A stretch of DNA of 64,000 bases. It comes from Micromonospora olivasterospora (GTDB taxonomy: Bacteria; Actinomycetota; Actinomycetes; Mycobacteriales; Micromonosporaceae). Below the pieces are notes generated by a model. It was not told where the DNA came from and did not search any database. It worked only from the letters and a program-made list of their open reading frames with translations. Both the position numbers and the translations under genes were made by a program. The stretch lies in contig NZ_VLKE01000001.1 of NCBI RefSeq assembly GCF_007830265.1, positions 1,116,001 to 1,180,000 of the forward strand. The letters are read 5' to 3'. Below, one piece after another: positions 45,801-55,116 of the stretch. Position 1 is the stretch's first letter; the number at the start of each line of letters is the position of its first letter.

Positions 45801-45913
45801 GCCGCGCCCTCGCTGGTCGAGCCGCCCGTGGCGGCGCCGGTGGTGCGGTCAGGGGCCTCGTCCGCCGGCTGTGCGCCGGTCCGTTCGCCGCCCTCGGGCT
45901 CGTTCTCGAGCAT
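42872..45913 (-). CDS. rne: Ribonuclease E/G family protein with a ~450-residue disordered N-terminus
   Basis: RNase E/G cleaves single-stranded RNA in mRNA decay and rRNA processing. The 1013-residue protein starts MLENEPEGGERTGAQ; about residues 1-455 are disordered, alternating acidic (AEEGAEEEEDDE) and Arg-rich (RRRRRRRRGAGD) blocks. The catalytic part includes the S1 domain AGNVYLGKVQNVLPSMEAAF, the metal-binding aspartates in TVVDVNTGKYTG (about 765) and IVVIDFIDMV (about 805), and the Zn-link cysteines in CDCCKGRGVI (about 865). ATG 45913 is preceded by GGAGAA. Placing the extension N-terminally rather than C-terminally is the actinobacterial layout. Confidence 0.95.
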   Translation of the reverse strand: MLENEPEGGERTGAQPADEAPDRTTGAATGGSTSEGAAPIGAPTGAEAPAAPPRKRASRRRAPLNQPEQTDAPVEASTSAGSTSGEAPQAEVFAPVAGELEEAPKPTRRRRKATTAKATEEPVVAAGAEPASDEVVPPVKVTRTRRRKAAAPAAEVPAESAVEAPAAPTPGGEQAAGAAELPAEQAAVAPAVAAEEAGETTGEPEAAGAQEAPRPAEGAVASRPGEVSPGASVSGAEPTPEPAEEPPAKTRRRRAALSAPTVLFMAPQPEEHARVVVPLTTEEEPAEEQPEPPRRRRRGRREAEPVEVVEAEEEPTAEAEEGAEEEEDDETLARRRRRRGRRGRGRGKGGADDAEEEELEEAVQAEGEEGPEAEGEEEGEETGDGMTRRRRRRRRRGAGDIEGAAEDGVPTVVKIREPRRAVDEVQGVSGSTRLEAKRQRRRDGREQRRTRPAILSESEFLARREAVDRVMAVRQRGDRIQIAVLEDGVLVEHYVSRNSSGTMAGNVYLGKVQNVLPSMEAAFVDIGRGRNAVLYAGEVNWDTTGLEGRARSIEQALKSGDSVLVQVTKDPIGHKGARLTSHIALSGRHLVYVPNGNASGISRKLPDTERKRLRDVLKKLVPDGAGVIVRTAAEGASEDELARDVKRLQAQWEDIQAKAAEGGAPVLLYEEPDLVIRVVRDLFNEDFRELVIEGDEAYGMVESYLSHVSPDLVPRLRRHVGTSDVFAVYRIDEQILKGLDRRVFLPSGGHLVIDRTEAMTVVDVNTGKYTGAGGNLEETVTRNNLEAAEEIVRQLRLRDIGGIVVIDFIDMVLESNRELVLRRLTECLGRDRTKHQVTEITSLGLVQMTRKRIGAGLLEAFSETCDCCKGRGVIIHTEPVPEKPRQGAGEKVKAVASAVGTPAPAEQAGATTSRRRARKSATPERTVVEVTDAPAESGPAVAPDDYHDTMGYDLSRFETDTEAAPAVADSQRGESARLAGADDPDALGDDTDVEGGLSRRRSRRGGTRRRTRP

Positions 45914-46051
45914 GGAGGTTCTCCAGTTCTGGCTGCCCCGGGCGCGGGTGAGCGCTGCCACGCAGGGTCGCCGCAAAGATGTTTCCGCCGGGCGCGCGAG
46001 CCGCGCGACCGCCGAAGTCTGCCTGCCTGAGCACTGACCGTCGGTCAGCGC

Positions 46052-46801
46052 TCATCCGATGGTTGCCCCGCCGCGGTCCGCGTCCAACGGATCCACGATC
46101 GCACCCTGCGCGGTCAGCGTGCCCTGCGCCAGCCGGATCACCCGCGGGGAGACCGGCGGCGTCAGGTCGGCCACCACGCGGAGGCCGGAAAGGACGTCAT
46201 CGGGTCGTACGGACGGGGTGACCTGCCGCACGACCAGTTCGAGTATCGCACACGGTATGGCCATCGCCCCGGAAGGTGCCACCGGAGCGGACTGGACATC
46301 GATGCGCATGACGGCCGCGCGGGCGTCGAACGTGCGCCGGCCCTGCTTGGTCATGCGCTCGACGAGCACCTCGTCGGCGACGGTGAAGGCGGCCACGGCC
46401 CGTTCCAGCGTCGCCGGGTCCAGCTCGGGCAGCTCGATCCGCCAGCGCGACGCCTCGATCCGGTCGGCGAGGCTGCCGCCGCCCGCGACGACGGCGTCGA
46501 GCACGTCGAGGCCGGGTGAGAGGGCGGCGTCCAGCGCGGCCCGGAGCCGGCCCGGGTCGACCGGCTCGCGCAGGCCGATCTCCAGGTACTCGGCCTCGCT
46601 GGCGACCCCGGTCGGGGCGGCGCTGGCGTAGGAGATCTTGGGGTGCGGGGTGAAGCCCTGCGAGAAGGCGACCGGCACGTTGGCCCGGCGCACCGCGCGC
46701 TCGAACGCCCGGGCGAAGTCGCGGTGCGAGGTGAACCGCAGGGGCCCGCGCTTGGCGTACCGGATGCGGACCCGCTGGACGACCGGGGCCTGACCGCCCA
46801 C
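46052..46801 (-). CDS. TIGR03936 / DUF2344 radical-SAM-associated protein
   Basis: This 249-residue protein has the family core VQRVRIRYAKRGPLRFTSHR, DFARAFERAVRRANVPVAFS and QGFTPHPKISYASAAPTGVA. It always pairs with the TIGR03960 radical SAM gene located just upstream and is thought to act on the same, still uncertain, reaction. GTG 46801 is the first normal start but lacks a Shine-Dalgarno; an in-frame ATC at 46822 has GAGGAG 7 nt upstream and gives the N-terminus SKKPQPVGG seen in relatives. Confidence 0.9.
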   Translation of the reverse strand: MGGQAPVVQRVRIRYAKRGPLRFTSHRDFARAFERAVRRANVPVAFSQGFTPHPKISYASAAPTGVASEAEYLEIGLREPVDPGRLRAALDAALSPGLDVLDAVVAGGGSLADRIEASRWRIELPELDPATLERAVAAFTVADEVLVERMTKQGRRTFDARAAVMRIDVQSAPVAPSGAMAIPCAILELVVRQVTPSVRPDDVLSGLRVVADLTPPVSPRVIRLAQGTLTAQGAIVDPLDADRGGATIG

Positions 46802-46917
46802 CGGCTGTGGTTTCTTACTGATCGTCGTGCTCCTCGGAAGTCATGACCGGTTGATCATGGGGTCATTGTCGCCACAGGCGGTGACGATGACAACACCCCG
46901 ACGACCAACGCGGAGAG

Positions 46918-46944
46918 CGGCGGGCGGCGTCGGGCCGCCCGCCG
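46918..46944 (-). terminator. Terminator of the TIGR03960 gene
   Basis: An 11-bp perfect stem (CGGCGGGCGGC and complement) with a 5-nt loop lies 8 bp after the stop codon. Confidence 0.7.
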
Positions 46945-46951
46945 CCGGGCG

Positions 46952-48997
46952 TCACTGCTGGGCGCCGGTGGGTACCCGCAGGCCGGTGCCGTTGATCGGG
47001 GTGAGCGGGAGCAGCTTCTTGCCGGTGGGACCGATCTGGATCTCCGTGTCCATCGACGGGCAGACGCCGCAGTCGAAGCACGGGGTCCACCGGCAGTCGT
47101 CCTGCTCGTACTCCGACAGGGCGTCCTGCCAGTCCTGCCAGAGCCAGTCCTTGTCCAGGCCGGAGTCCAGGTGGTCCCAGGGGAGGACCTCCAGCTCGTC
47201 GCGCTCCCGGGTGGTGTACCAGTCGAGGTCCACGCCGAAGGCCGGGAGCACCTCCGCCGCGGCGTCCACCCAGCGCTGGTACGAGAAGTGCTCGCTCCAG
47301 CCGTCGAACCGGCCGCCGTTCTCCCAGACCCTGCGGATCACCGCCCCGACCCGTCGGTCGCCCCGGGACAGCAGGCCCTCGATCAGTGACGGCTCCCCGT
47401 CGTGGTACCGGAAGCCGATCGCCCGGCCCAGCGAGCGGTCGGCGTTGATCGCCTGCTTGAGCAGCCTGAGCCGGCCGTCGATGACCTCCGGCCGCTCCAT
47501 CGCCGCCCACTGGAACGGGGTGTGCGGCTTCGGCACGAACCCGCCGATCGACACGGTGCAGCGGATGTCCTTCGAGCCCGTGGCGGCCCGGCCGGCCCTG
47601 ATCACCTCGTGCGCCATGTCCGCGATCTCCAGGACGTCGGCGTCGGTCTCCGTGGGCAGGCCGCACATGAAGTAGAGCTTCACCTGCCGCCAGCCGTTGG
47701 TGTACGCGGTGACCACGGTACGGATGAGGTCGTCCTTCGACACCATCTTGTTGATGACGCGGCGGATCCGCTCCGACCCGCCCTCCGGCGCGAAGGTCAG
47801 GCCGGTGCGCCGCCCGTTGCGCGACAGCTCCTGGGCCAGCTCGATGTTGAACGCGTCCACCCGGGTCGACGGCAGCGACAGCGACACGTTCGTGCCCTCG
47901 TACTGCTGCGCCAGGCCGGAGCACATGTCGCCGATCTCCGAGTGGTCGGCCGACGACAGCGACAGCAGGCCCACCTCGTGGAAGCCGGAGAACTCCAGGC
48001 CCTGCCGCACCATCTGCCCCACGGTGGTGATCGAGCGCTCCCGCACGGGACGGGTGATCATGCCGGCCTGGCAGAACCGGCAGCCCCGGGTGCAGCCGCG
48101 GAAGATCTCCACCGCGTACCGCTCGTGGACCGTCTCGGCCAGCGGCACGAGGGGCTTCTTCGGGTACGGCCAGGCGTCCAGGTCCATCGTCGTGCGCTTG
48201 TGCACCCGGAACGGCACGTCCGCCCGGTTCGGCACGACCCGCTGGATGCGGCCGTCGGGCAGGTAGTCCACGTCGTAGAAGCGCGGCACGTACACGCTCT
48301 CGGTGCGGGCCAGCCGCAGCAGCAGCTCGTCCCGGCCGCCCGGGCAGCCCTCGGCCTTCCACTCCCGGACGATCGCGGTGATCTCCAGGACCGCCTCCTC
48401 GCCGTCGCCCAGCACGGCGGCGTCGACGAAGTCGGCGATCGGCTCCGGGTTGAACGCGGCGTGGCCGCCCGCCACGACCACCGGGTCGGCGTCGGTGCGG
48501 TCGGTGGCGAGCAGCGGGATGCCGGCCAGGTCGATCGCGGTGAGCAGGTTGGTGTAGCCCAACTCGGTGGAGAAGGAGACGCCGAACACGTCGAAGTCGC
48601 GCACCGAGCGGTGGGCGTCGACGGTGAACTGCGGCACGCCGTGGGCGCGCATCAGCCGCTCCAGGTCCGGCCAGACCGCGTACGTCCGCTCGGCGAGGGT
48701 GTCGGGCTGCTCGTTGAGGATCTCGTACATGATCTGCACGCCCTGGTTCGGCAGGCCGACCTCGTACGCGTCGGGGTACATCAGCGCCCAGCGCACGGTC
48801 GCCGAGTCCCAGTCCTTGACGACCGCGCCCAGCTCGCCACCGACGTACTGGATGGGCTTGGTCACCTGGGGCAGCAGCGGCTCGAGCCGGGGCCAGACCG
48901 ACGACCCCGGGTCGCGGCGCGGCGACTGACGCACCGAGCTGGAGTCGTCGGAGGAGTCGCCCGCGGCGGGGCGCGGCGTGGTGGACGGGACACTCAT
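46952..48997 (-). CDS. TIGR03960 family B12-binding-type radical SAM protein
   Basis: The 681-residue protein has an N-terminal cobalamin-binding-like domain (MYPDAYEVGLPNQGVQIMYE, FGVSFSTELGYTNLL) and a radical SAM domain with the cluster site FRGCTRGCRFCQAGMITRP (CxxxCxxC, about residue 300) plus a C-terminal cysteine set CRWTPCFDCGVCPS. It works with the TIGR03936 protein; the substrate is not established. ATG 48997 fits homologues; a Shine-Dalgarno is weak. Confidence 0.93.
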   Translation of the reverse strand: MSVPSTTPRPAAGDSSDDSSSVRQSPRRDPGSSVWPRLEPLLPQVTKPIQYVGGELGAVVKDWDSATVRWALMYPDAYEVGLPNQGVQIMYEILNEQPDTLAERTYAVWPDLERLMRAHGVPQFTVDAHRSVRDFDVFGVSFSTELGYTNLLTAIDLAGIPLLATDRTDADPVVVAGGHAAFNPEPIADFVDAAVLGDGEEAVLEITAIVREWKAEGCPGGRDELLLRLARTESVYVPRFYDVDYLPDGRIQRVVPNRADVPFRVHKRTTMDLDAWPYPKKPLVPLAETVHERYAVEIFRGCTRGCRFCQAGMITRPVRERSITTVGQMVRQGLEFSGFHEVGLLSLSSADHSEIGDMCSGLAQQYEGTNVSLSLPSTRVDAFNIELAQELSRNGRRTGLTFAPEGGSERIRRVINKMVSKDDLIRTVVTAYTNGWRQVKLYFMCGLPTETDADVLEIADMAHEVIRAGRAATGSKDIRCTVSIGGFVPKPHTPFQWAAMERPEVIDGRLRLLKQAINADRSLGRAIGFRYHDGEPSLIEGLLSRGDRRVGAVIRRVWENGGRFDGWSEHFSYQRWVDAAAEVLPAFGVDLDWYTTRERDELEVLPWDHLDSGLDKDWLWQDWQDALSEYEQDDCRWTPCFDCGVCPSMDTEIQIGPTGKKLLPLTPINGTGLRVPTGAQQ

Positions 48998-49088
48998 GAT
49001 GCCCAAGGGTACGCGGCCGTCCGGCGCCCACCGCGCCGCACCGCTCCCGCCCGTCACCCCCGCCGACGCTTCCCCCGGGCTTCTCCAT

Positions 49089-49161
49089 GATCGTGCTCGA
49101 TCCTCGATGTAGTGGCCTCGTCGACCCCTCGATACCCCTACTTCCACGATCGAGCACGATC
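49089..49161. repeat. 14-bp perfect inverted repeat in a 366-bp intergenic region
   Basis: GATCGTGCTCGATC (49089) and its exact complement (49148) flank 45 bp that contains three CTCGAT-like boxes. The region between the TIGR03960 gene and the proline-rich membrane gene has no supported gene. Confidence 0.75.
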
Positions 49162-49363
49162 TTCACGGCGGCCCGGGCGCGAAACGCGCGGCCCGACCGC
49201 GAAACGGGCGGCGGGATCAGCCGGTCGTGGCGGGTCCCCTGTCCGCCCGCGGCGACCGGATCGCAGTCGGTGGCACGCCGGTACTAACCTCGGACCGGCG
49301 CGTGCACCGCCGGGATCTGCTCCGGCACCGGCGGGGGCGTCACGCCGAGAGGAGAATGCCGCG

Positions 49364-51004
49364 ATGCCGCACCCCCAGCCGGGAGCAGACCGGCCGGCCG
49401 ACGGGGGCGCCCCGGCCGGCGGCCGGGACCGGGATCCGGCGGTCGACGAGGAGACGACCCCCTCCCCCGTACCGTCGACCGGGCCACCCGAGCCGGGCCG
49501 GAAGGACGCGGCCGAGCCTGCCCCGGACGCCGAGACCTCCCCGGGCGGGCCCGACGCCACCGCGCCCGACGGCGTGGCCGGCGTGGCCACGTCCTCGACC
49601 GGGCCGGAGCCCACCCGCGTCGATCCCGACCCGGCCGCCGGCACCCGCCCCGGGCACCCTGCCCCGGACCCGACGAGGGTGGAGGCCGGACCCGAGCGGG
49701 CGGAGGCGGACCACACCCCGGTCGACACCGGACCGCGCCCGGCCGACGCGGCCGGGCCGGAACCGACGAAGGTCGAAGGCCCGCCCCCGTCCCCAGCCGC
49801 CGGCACGGCGCCCGAGCCGACCAAGATCGACACCGGACCGCGCCCGGCCGCCGGCGGACGCGAACCGACGAGGGTCGACGCCGCGCCGGACCGGACGACC
49901 GTCGACCCCGCGCCTCCCGCGTCGCGCTGGAGCGGATCGGCGGCCGTCCCGCCGCCCCCGCCGCGCCGGCGGAGCTGGGGCGAGTCCGCGGAGCCCACCC
50001 CGCCCCCGCCCGCGCCGGTCGGGCACGGCCCGCTGCCACCGCCGGAGAGCCAGGTCCCGGTGGACCCGTGGGCCGGCGTGGACACCGGCAGCTGGGACCT
50101 GCAGGCCGCCGCCGAGCTGCCGCCGCCGCCCCCGCTGTTCCCGACGCCGCCGATGCCGCCGACGCGCCCGTATCCGGCGCCGGCCGTCCACCCGGTCACG
50201 CCGCCGCAGCCGGCCCGACCGGTGTCCCCGCCGCCGGCCCTGCACCCGGTGTCCCCGCCGCCCGTGGCCCGACCGCTGCCGCCGGCACCGACCCATCCGC
50301 CGGCCCAGGCCCACCCGGTGCCCCTGCCGCCGGCCCCGGCCTACCCGGTGTCTCCGCCGCCGGTCCGGCCGCCGAAGCAGCGCCAGGCCGCCGCGCCGCA
50401 GCCCGCTCCGCAGGCACCCCCCGGGTACGCCAAACCGCGCCGGCGCCGCCGGCGCTGGCCGTGGGTGCTACTGCTCAGCATCGCCTGCTGCTGCGGCTGC
50501 CCGGCGTACTGGGTCAAGCCGATGTGGGACCAGTACCCGGCGAACGCCGCGCTGCCCCAGCGGATCGACGACCTGACGCTGCGCGACGACGCCCGCAGCA
50601 GGGCCGTGACGGAGGAGCTGGAGACCGACGTACGCGACGCGAACCTGCTGGTGGAGGAAATCTTCGCCGGCATCTACGCCTCGCGCAGCGGCAAGCCGGT
50701 GACCGTGTTCGGCGGCACCGGGTTCCGGATCTACCCGGAGGGCGACGCCGACGACGAGATGGCCCGGCTGAAGGAGTCGTTCCAGCTCGGGGAGACGCAG
50801 GTGGTGGAGACGGACGTGCGGGGCCGGTTCGAGCGCTGCGCCGTCGGCGCCCTCGACGGCCTGGACGTGGTGGTCTGCACCTCGGTCGACCACGGCAGCA
50901 TCGCCACGGGGGTGTTCAGCCAGCTTTCTGTGGACGACAGCGCCCAGTTGCTGGAGAGAATGCGCGAGGAGATCATCACCCGGGACCAGTCCGCGGCGAG
51001 CTGA
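49364..51004 (+). CDS. Large Pro/Thr-rich membrane protein with a conserved 'DHGS' C-terminal domain
   Basis: The 546-residue protein has about 350 residues of cytosolic disorder: seven PEPT(R/K)VD-like repeats, then Pro-rich HPVSPPP runs, an Arg block, one helix (WPWVLLLSIACCCGCPAYWV, about residue 365) and an external domain of about 150 residues. That domain has VTVFGGTGFRIYPEGDADDE, RFERCAVGALDGLDVVVCTS and VDHGSIATGVFSQLS. The same layout recurs in the 62333 gene. AGGAGA lies upstream of ATG 49364; earlier frame codons are not real. Function unknown. Confidence 0.85.
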   Translation: MPHPQPGADRPADGGAPAGGRDRDPAVDEETTPSPVPSTGPPEPGRKDAAEPAPDAETSPGGPDATAPDGVAGVATSSTGPEPTRVDPDPAAGTRPGHPAPDPTRVEAGPERAEADHTPVDTGPRPADAAGPEPTKVEGPPPSPAAGTAPEPTKIDTGPRPAAGGREPTRVDAAPDRTTVDPAPPASRWSGSAAVPPPPPRRRSWGESAEPTPPPPAPVGHGPLPPPESQVPVDPWAGVDTGSWDLQAAAELPPPPPLFPTPPMPPTRPYPAPAVHPVTPPQPARPVSPPPALHPVSPPPVARPLPPAPTHPPAQAHPVPLPPAPAYPVSPPPVRPPKQRQAAAPQPAPQAPPGYAKPRRRRRRWPWVLLLSIACCCGCPAYWVKPMWDQYPANAALPQRIDDLTLRDDARSRAVTEELETDVRDANLLVEEIFAGIYASRSGKPVTVFGGTGFRIYPEGDADDEMARLKESFQLGETQVVETDVRGRFERCAVGALDGLDVVVCTSVDHGSIATGVFSQLSVDDSAQLLERMREEIITRDQSAAS

Positions 51005-51006
51005 CC

Positions 51007-51037
51007 CCGGTGGCCCGCCGGGGAGGCGGGCCACCGG
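51007..51037. terminator. Bidirectional terminator between the DHGS protein gene and plsC
   Basis: A 13-bp perfect stem (CCGGTGGCCCGCC and complement) with a 5-nt loop lies between convergent stops. Confidence 0.85.
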
Positions 51038-51043
51038 CGGGGC

Positions 51044-51763
51044 TCAGGCCCCGGCCGCCGGCCCGCCGTTGCCGGACGGCTCGCCGCCGACCGGCGCGTG
51101 GGCGCGCGGCGGGGCGTACCGCGGGACGTACTCCTGGCCGGTGAGCTTCTGGATCTCGCTCATCACCTCGTCGGTCATCTCCCGCAGCGAGGTCCGGTCG
51201 CCGGGGCGGCCGGTGAAGTCCAGCGGCTTGCCGAACCGCACGATGATCTCGGCCTTGCCGGGCCGCGGCACCCGCACCCCGATCGGCTGGGCCTTGTCGG
51301 TGCCGACCATGCCCACCGGGATGATCGGCACGCCGGCCGCCACGGCCAGCCGGGCCGCGCCCGTGCGTCCACGGTAGAGCCGGCCGTCCGGCGAGCGGGT
51401 GCCCTCGGGGTAGACGGCGACCAGGTCACCGGCCTTGAGCACGGGGATCGCCGCGTCGAACGCCGACAGCGCGGCCCGCCCGCCGGCCCGCTCGACCGGG
51501 ATCGCCCCCAGGCCGGTGAGCACGAACTTGGAGAACGCGCCCTTGACGCCGGTGCCCTTGAAGTACTCCGACTTGGCCCAGAACGCCAGGTGCCGGGGCA
51601 CGACCGTGCCGAGGAACAGCTCGTCGGCGACCGAGAGGTGGTTGCCGGCGAAGATGGCCCCGCCGGTCGCCGGGATGTGCTCCAACCCCTCCACGGTCGG
51701 TCGGAAGGCCAACCGGAGCGCGGGGCCCACGGTGTGCTTGCCGATGGTGTAGAGCAGCGGCAC
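51044..51763 (-). CDS. 1-acyl-sn-glycerol-3-phosphate acyltransferase (PlsC type)
   Basis: This 239-residue membrane-associated enzyme probably acylates lysophosphatidic acid in phospholipid synthesis. The catalytic HxxxxD is in AGNHLSVADELFLG (about residue 39) and the phosphate-binding EGTRS in VAVYPEGTRSPDGRLYRGRT (about 118-137). No other membrane segment beyond the N-terminal hydrophobic stretch. It converges with the DHGS gene and lies downstream of ileS on the same strand. Confidence 0.92.
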   Translation of the reverse strand: MPLLYTIGKHTVGPALRLAFRPTVEGLEHIPATGGAIFAGNHLSVADELFLGTVVPRHLAFWAKSEYFKGTGVKGAFSKFVLTGLGAIPVERAGGRAALSAFDAAIPVLKAGDLVAVYPEGTRSPDGRLYRGRTGAARLAVAAGVPIIPVGMVGTDKAQPIGVRVPRPGKAEIIVRFGKPLDFTGRPGDRTSLREMTDEVMSEIQKLTGQEYVPRYAPPRAHAPVGGEPSGNGGPAAGA

Positions 51764-51887
51764 TGGTCCTCCGGCGGTCGTGCTGGAACGGGCGCTGTCA
51801 CGTTAGCCGACGCGGTCACGCCTGCCCGAGCGGGTGTTGCGCGGCCCACCCCGTGAGCGCCCGGCGCTCGCGGGCGTCGACGGTGGT

Positions 51888-51919
51888 CAGGAGGGACCCC
51901 ACGGAAGGGGTCCCTCCTG
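51888..51919 (-). terminator. Terminator of ileS
   Basis: A 13-bp perfect stem (CAGGAGGGACCCC, loop ACGGAA) lies directly after the ileS stop. Confidence 0.85.
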
Positions 51920-51924
51920 TCACC

Positions 51925-54900
51925 TCATACCCGGCGGACGGCCACCGTCACGCGCTCGCCCTCGCCGACCTCGCCCGCGAAGCCGTCGACCCCGTCGGCG
52001 AAGTCGACGGCGTCGGCCAGCACCTCCCGGGCGACGAATTCGCGGTACGCCGACACCGCGGCCCGGACCTCCTCGGACGCCGACAGCGCCACCACGATCC
52101 GGTCCGACACGTCCAGGTCGGCGTCCCGGCGGGCCTGCTGCACCACCCGGACGACGTCCCGGGCCAGCCCCTCGGCGGCCAGCTCCGGGGTGACCTCGGT
52201 GTCCAGCACCACCACGCCCTCGCCGCCGGGCAGCGGCGCGGAGTGCTCGGCGTCGGCGGCGACCAGGCGCAGCTCGTACTCGCCCTCGGCGAGGGTGACC
52301 CCGGCGGCCACGGGGGCGCCGTCGACCAGCTCCCACTCCCCCGCCTTGACCGCCTTGATGACCTGCTGCACCTGCTTGCCGACCCGGGGGCCGAGCGCCC
52401 GGGGCACCACGGTCAACACCTGCTGGCAGTACGCGGACACCTCGTCGGTGAACTCCACCGCCTTCACGTTGACCTCGTCGGCGACCAGGTCGGCGAACGG
52501 GCGCAGCTGCTCCGCCGCCGGCGACGCCACCGTCAGCCTCGACAGCGGCAGCCGCACCCGCAGGCCCTTCGCCTTGCGCAGCGACAGCGCCGCCGAGCAG
52601 ACGTCCCGGGTGGCGTCCATGGCGGCCACCAGGTCGTGGTCGGCCGGGAACTCCTCCGCCGCCGGCCAGTCGGTCAGGTGCACCGACCGCTCCCCGGTCA
52701 GGCCGCGCCAGATCTCCTCCGCGGTCAGCGGCGCCAGCGGCGCCACCACCCGGCACAGCGCCTCCAGCACCGTCCACAGGGTGTCGAACGCGTCGGCGTC
52801 GCCGGACCAGAACCGGTCGCGGGACCGGCGGACGTACCAGTTGGTCAGGGCGTCCAGGAAGGACCGCACGGTGGCGCAGGCGCCGGAAATGTCGTACGCG
52901 TCCAACTGCCCCTGCACGGCCGTGACCAGCTCGTTCGTCTTCGCCAGCACGTACCGGTCGAGCAGGTGGGTAAAGTCCACCCGCCGCTTCGCGGTGTAGC
53001 CGTCGGCGTTGGCGTACAGCGAGAAGAAGTACCAGACGTTCCACAGCGGCAGCAGCACCTGCCGGACGGCGTCCCGGATGCCCGCCTCGGTCACCGACAT
53101 GTCCCCGCCGCGCAGCACCGGCGACGACATCAGCATCCAGCGCATCGCGTCCGACCCGTACGAGTCGAAGACGTGGTACACGTCCGGGTAGTTGCGCAGG
53201 CTCTTGGACATCTTCCGCCCGTCCGAGCCGAGCAGGATGCCGTGGCTGAGGCAGTTGCGGAACGCCGGCCGGTCGAACAGCGCCGTGGCCAGCACGTGCA
53301 TGGTGTAGAACCAGCCGCGGGTCTGCCCGATGTACTCGACGATGAAGTCGCCCGGGTAGTGGTTCTCGAACCAGTCGCGGTTCTCGAACGGGTAGTGCAC
53401 CTGGGCGAACGGCATCGAGCCGGACTCGAACCAGCAGTCCAGTACCTCCGGCACCCGGCGCATCGTCGACTTCCCGGTCGGGTCGTCCGGGTTCGGGCGG
53501 ACCAGCTCGTCGACCGCCGGCCGGTGCAGGTCGGTCAGCCGTACGCCGAAGTCCCGCTCCAGCTCCTCCAGCGAGCCGTACACGTCCACCCGGGGGTAGT
53601 TGGGGTCGTCGGACTTCCACACCGGGATCGGCGAGCCCCAGAACCGGTTCCGGCTGATCGACCAGTCGCGGGCGTTGGCCAGCCACTTGCCGAACGAGCC
53701 GTCCTTGATGTGCCCCGGGGTCCAGTTGATCTGCTGGTTCAGCTCGACCATCCGGTCCTTGAACTTCGTCACCGCCACGAACCAGGACGACACCGCCTTG
53801 TAGACCAGCGGGGTGTCGCAGCGCCAGCAGTGCGGGTACGAGTGGGTGTAGGTGTCCTGCCGCAGCAGCACCCCCCGCTCCCTCAGCTCGCGGATCACCG
53901 GCTTGTTGACGTCGAAGACCTGCTCGCCCTGGTACGGCGGGACCAGCGCCGTGAACCGGGTGTGGTCGTCCACGGTCACGATGGTGGGGATGCCGGCGGC
54001 GTTGCAGACGTTCTGGTCGTCCTCGCCGAAGGCCGGGGCCAGGTGGACGATCCCGGTGCCGTCCTCGGTGGTGACGAAGTCCGCGCCGAGGACCTGGTAG
54101 GCGTCCTCCCCCGCCTGCTCGACCAGGAAGTCGAACAGCGGGGTGTAGCGGCGCCCGACCAGGTCGCGGCCGTGGACCGTGCCGACCCGCTCGTACCCCT
54201 CCAGCTCCTTGGCGTACGCGGCCAGCCGCGCCGCGCCCACCACGTACCGGGAGCCGTCGCGCTCCAGCACGGCGTACTCGATGTCCGGGCCGACGGCGAG
54301 CGCCAGGTTGGACGGGAGGGTCCACGGCGTGGTGGTCCACACGCCGACCCGCACCGCGCCGCGCACCGGCTCCGGCGCGCTCTCGTCGGCGGTCAGCTCG
54401 AACCAGACGGTCACCGTCGGGTCGTGTCGGTCCCGGTAGACGTCGTCCATCCGGGTCTCGGTGTTCGACAGCGGCGTCTCGCAGCGCCAGCAGTACGCCA
54501 GCACCCGGAAGCCCTCGTAGACCAGGCCCTTGTCGTGCAGGGTCCGGAAGGCCCACATGACGCTTTCCATGTAGTCCAGGTCGAGGGTCTTGTAGTCGTT
54601 GGCGAAGTCGACCCAGCGGGCCTGCCGGGTGACGTACCGCTCCCAGTCGTGGGTGAACTCCAGCACGGAGGTGCGGCACGCCTCGTTGAACCGGGCCACG
54701 CCCAGGTCGAGGATCTCCGCCTTGCTGGTGATGCCGAGCTGCTTCTCGGCCACCACCTCGGCGGGCAGGCCGTGGCAGTCCCAGCCGAAGCGCCGCTCCA
54801 CCCGGCGCCCGCGCATGGTCTGGTAGCGCGGCACCACGTCCTTGACGTACCCGGTGAACAGGTGGCCGTAGTGCGGCAGGCCGTTGGCGAACGGCGGGCC

Positions 54901-55116
54901 GTCGTAGAAGACGTACTCGTTGTCGGCGGCGCGCGCGTCGCCGCCGTCGACGGAGCCCGCTTCCTCCGGCCGCCGGGCGGAGGCCGGCCTGGCCTCGACG
55001 GACGCCTCGAAGGTCTTGTCGGCCGTCCAGTGCTCCAGGACCCGGCGCTCGACCGCGGGCAGGTCCGGGCTCGCCGGGACACCGGCGGCGGTCGGGTCGT
55101 GCAACGGATAGGCCAT
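51925..55116 (-). CDS. ileS: Isoleucyl-tRNA synthetase
   Basis: IleRS charges tRNA-Ile. The 1063-residue protein has the class I motifs [18 protein letters not shown] (HYGH in place of HIGH, about residue 87) and [14 protein letters not shown] (about 636), the editing CP1 domain ([31 protein letters not shown]), and the anticodon-binding region ending RVTVAVRRV. The size and HYGH form fit the eukaryote-like IleRS used by actinobacteria, which tends to be less mupirocin-sensitive; that is family knowledge, not shown here. Regulated by an upstream T-box. Confidence 0.97.
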   Translation of the reverse strand: MAYPLHDPTAAGVPASPDLPAVERRVLEHWTADKTFEASVEARPASARRPEEAGSVDGGDARAADNEYVFYDGPPFANGLPHYGHLFTGYVKDVVPRYQTMRGRRVERRFGWDCHGLPAEVVAEKQLGITSKAEILDLGVARFNEACRTSVLEFTHDWERYVTRQARWVDFANDYKTLDLDYMESVMWAFRTLHDKGLVYEGFRVLAYCWRCETPLSNTETRMDDVYRDRHDPTVTVWFELTADESAPEPVRGAVRVGVWTTTPWTLPSNLALAVGPDIEYAVLERDGSRYVVGAARLAAYAKELEGYERVGTVHGRDLVGRRYTPLFDFLVEQAGEDAYQVLGADFVTTEDGTGIVHLAPAFGEDDQNVCNAAGIPTIVTVDDHTRFTALVPPYQGEQVFDVNKPVIRELRERGVLLRQDTYTHSYPHCWRCDTPLVYKAVSSWFVAVTKFKDRMVELNQQINWTPGHIKDGSFGKWLANARDWSISRNRFWGSPIPVWKSDDPNYPRVDVYGSLEELERDFGVRLTDLHRPAVDELVRPNPDDPTGKSTMRRVPEVLDCWFESGSMPFAQVHYPFENRDWFENHYPGDFIVEYIGQTRGWFYTMHVLATALFDRPAFRNCLSHGILLGSDGRKMSKSLRNYPDVYHVFDSYGSDAMRWMLMSSPVLRGGDMSVTEAGIRDAVRQVLLPLWNVWYFFSLYANADGYTAKRRVDFTHLLDRYVLAKTNELVTAVQGQLDAYDISGACATVRSFLDALTNWYVRRSRDRFWSGDADAFDTLWTVLEALCRVVAPLAPLTAEEIWRGLTGERSVHLTDWPAAEEFPADHDLVAAMDATRDVCSAALSLRKAKGLRVRLPLSRLTVASPAAEQLRPFADLVADEVNVKAVEFTDEVSAYCQQVLTVVPRALGPRVGKQVQQVIKAVKAGEWELVDGAPVAAGVTLAEGEYELRLVAADAEHSAPLPGGEGVVVLDTEVTPELAAEGLARDVVRVVQQARRDADLDVSDRIVVALSASEEVRAAVSAYREFVAREVLADAVDFADGVDGFAGEVGEGERVTVAVRRV

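Noticed and set aside
49112..49363. N-terminal extension of the proline-rich membrane protein
   Set aside because: It runs through the inverted-repeat intergenic region; AGGAGA and homologous start support ATG 49364.
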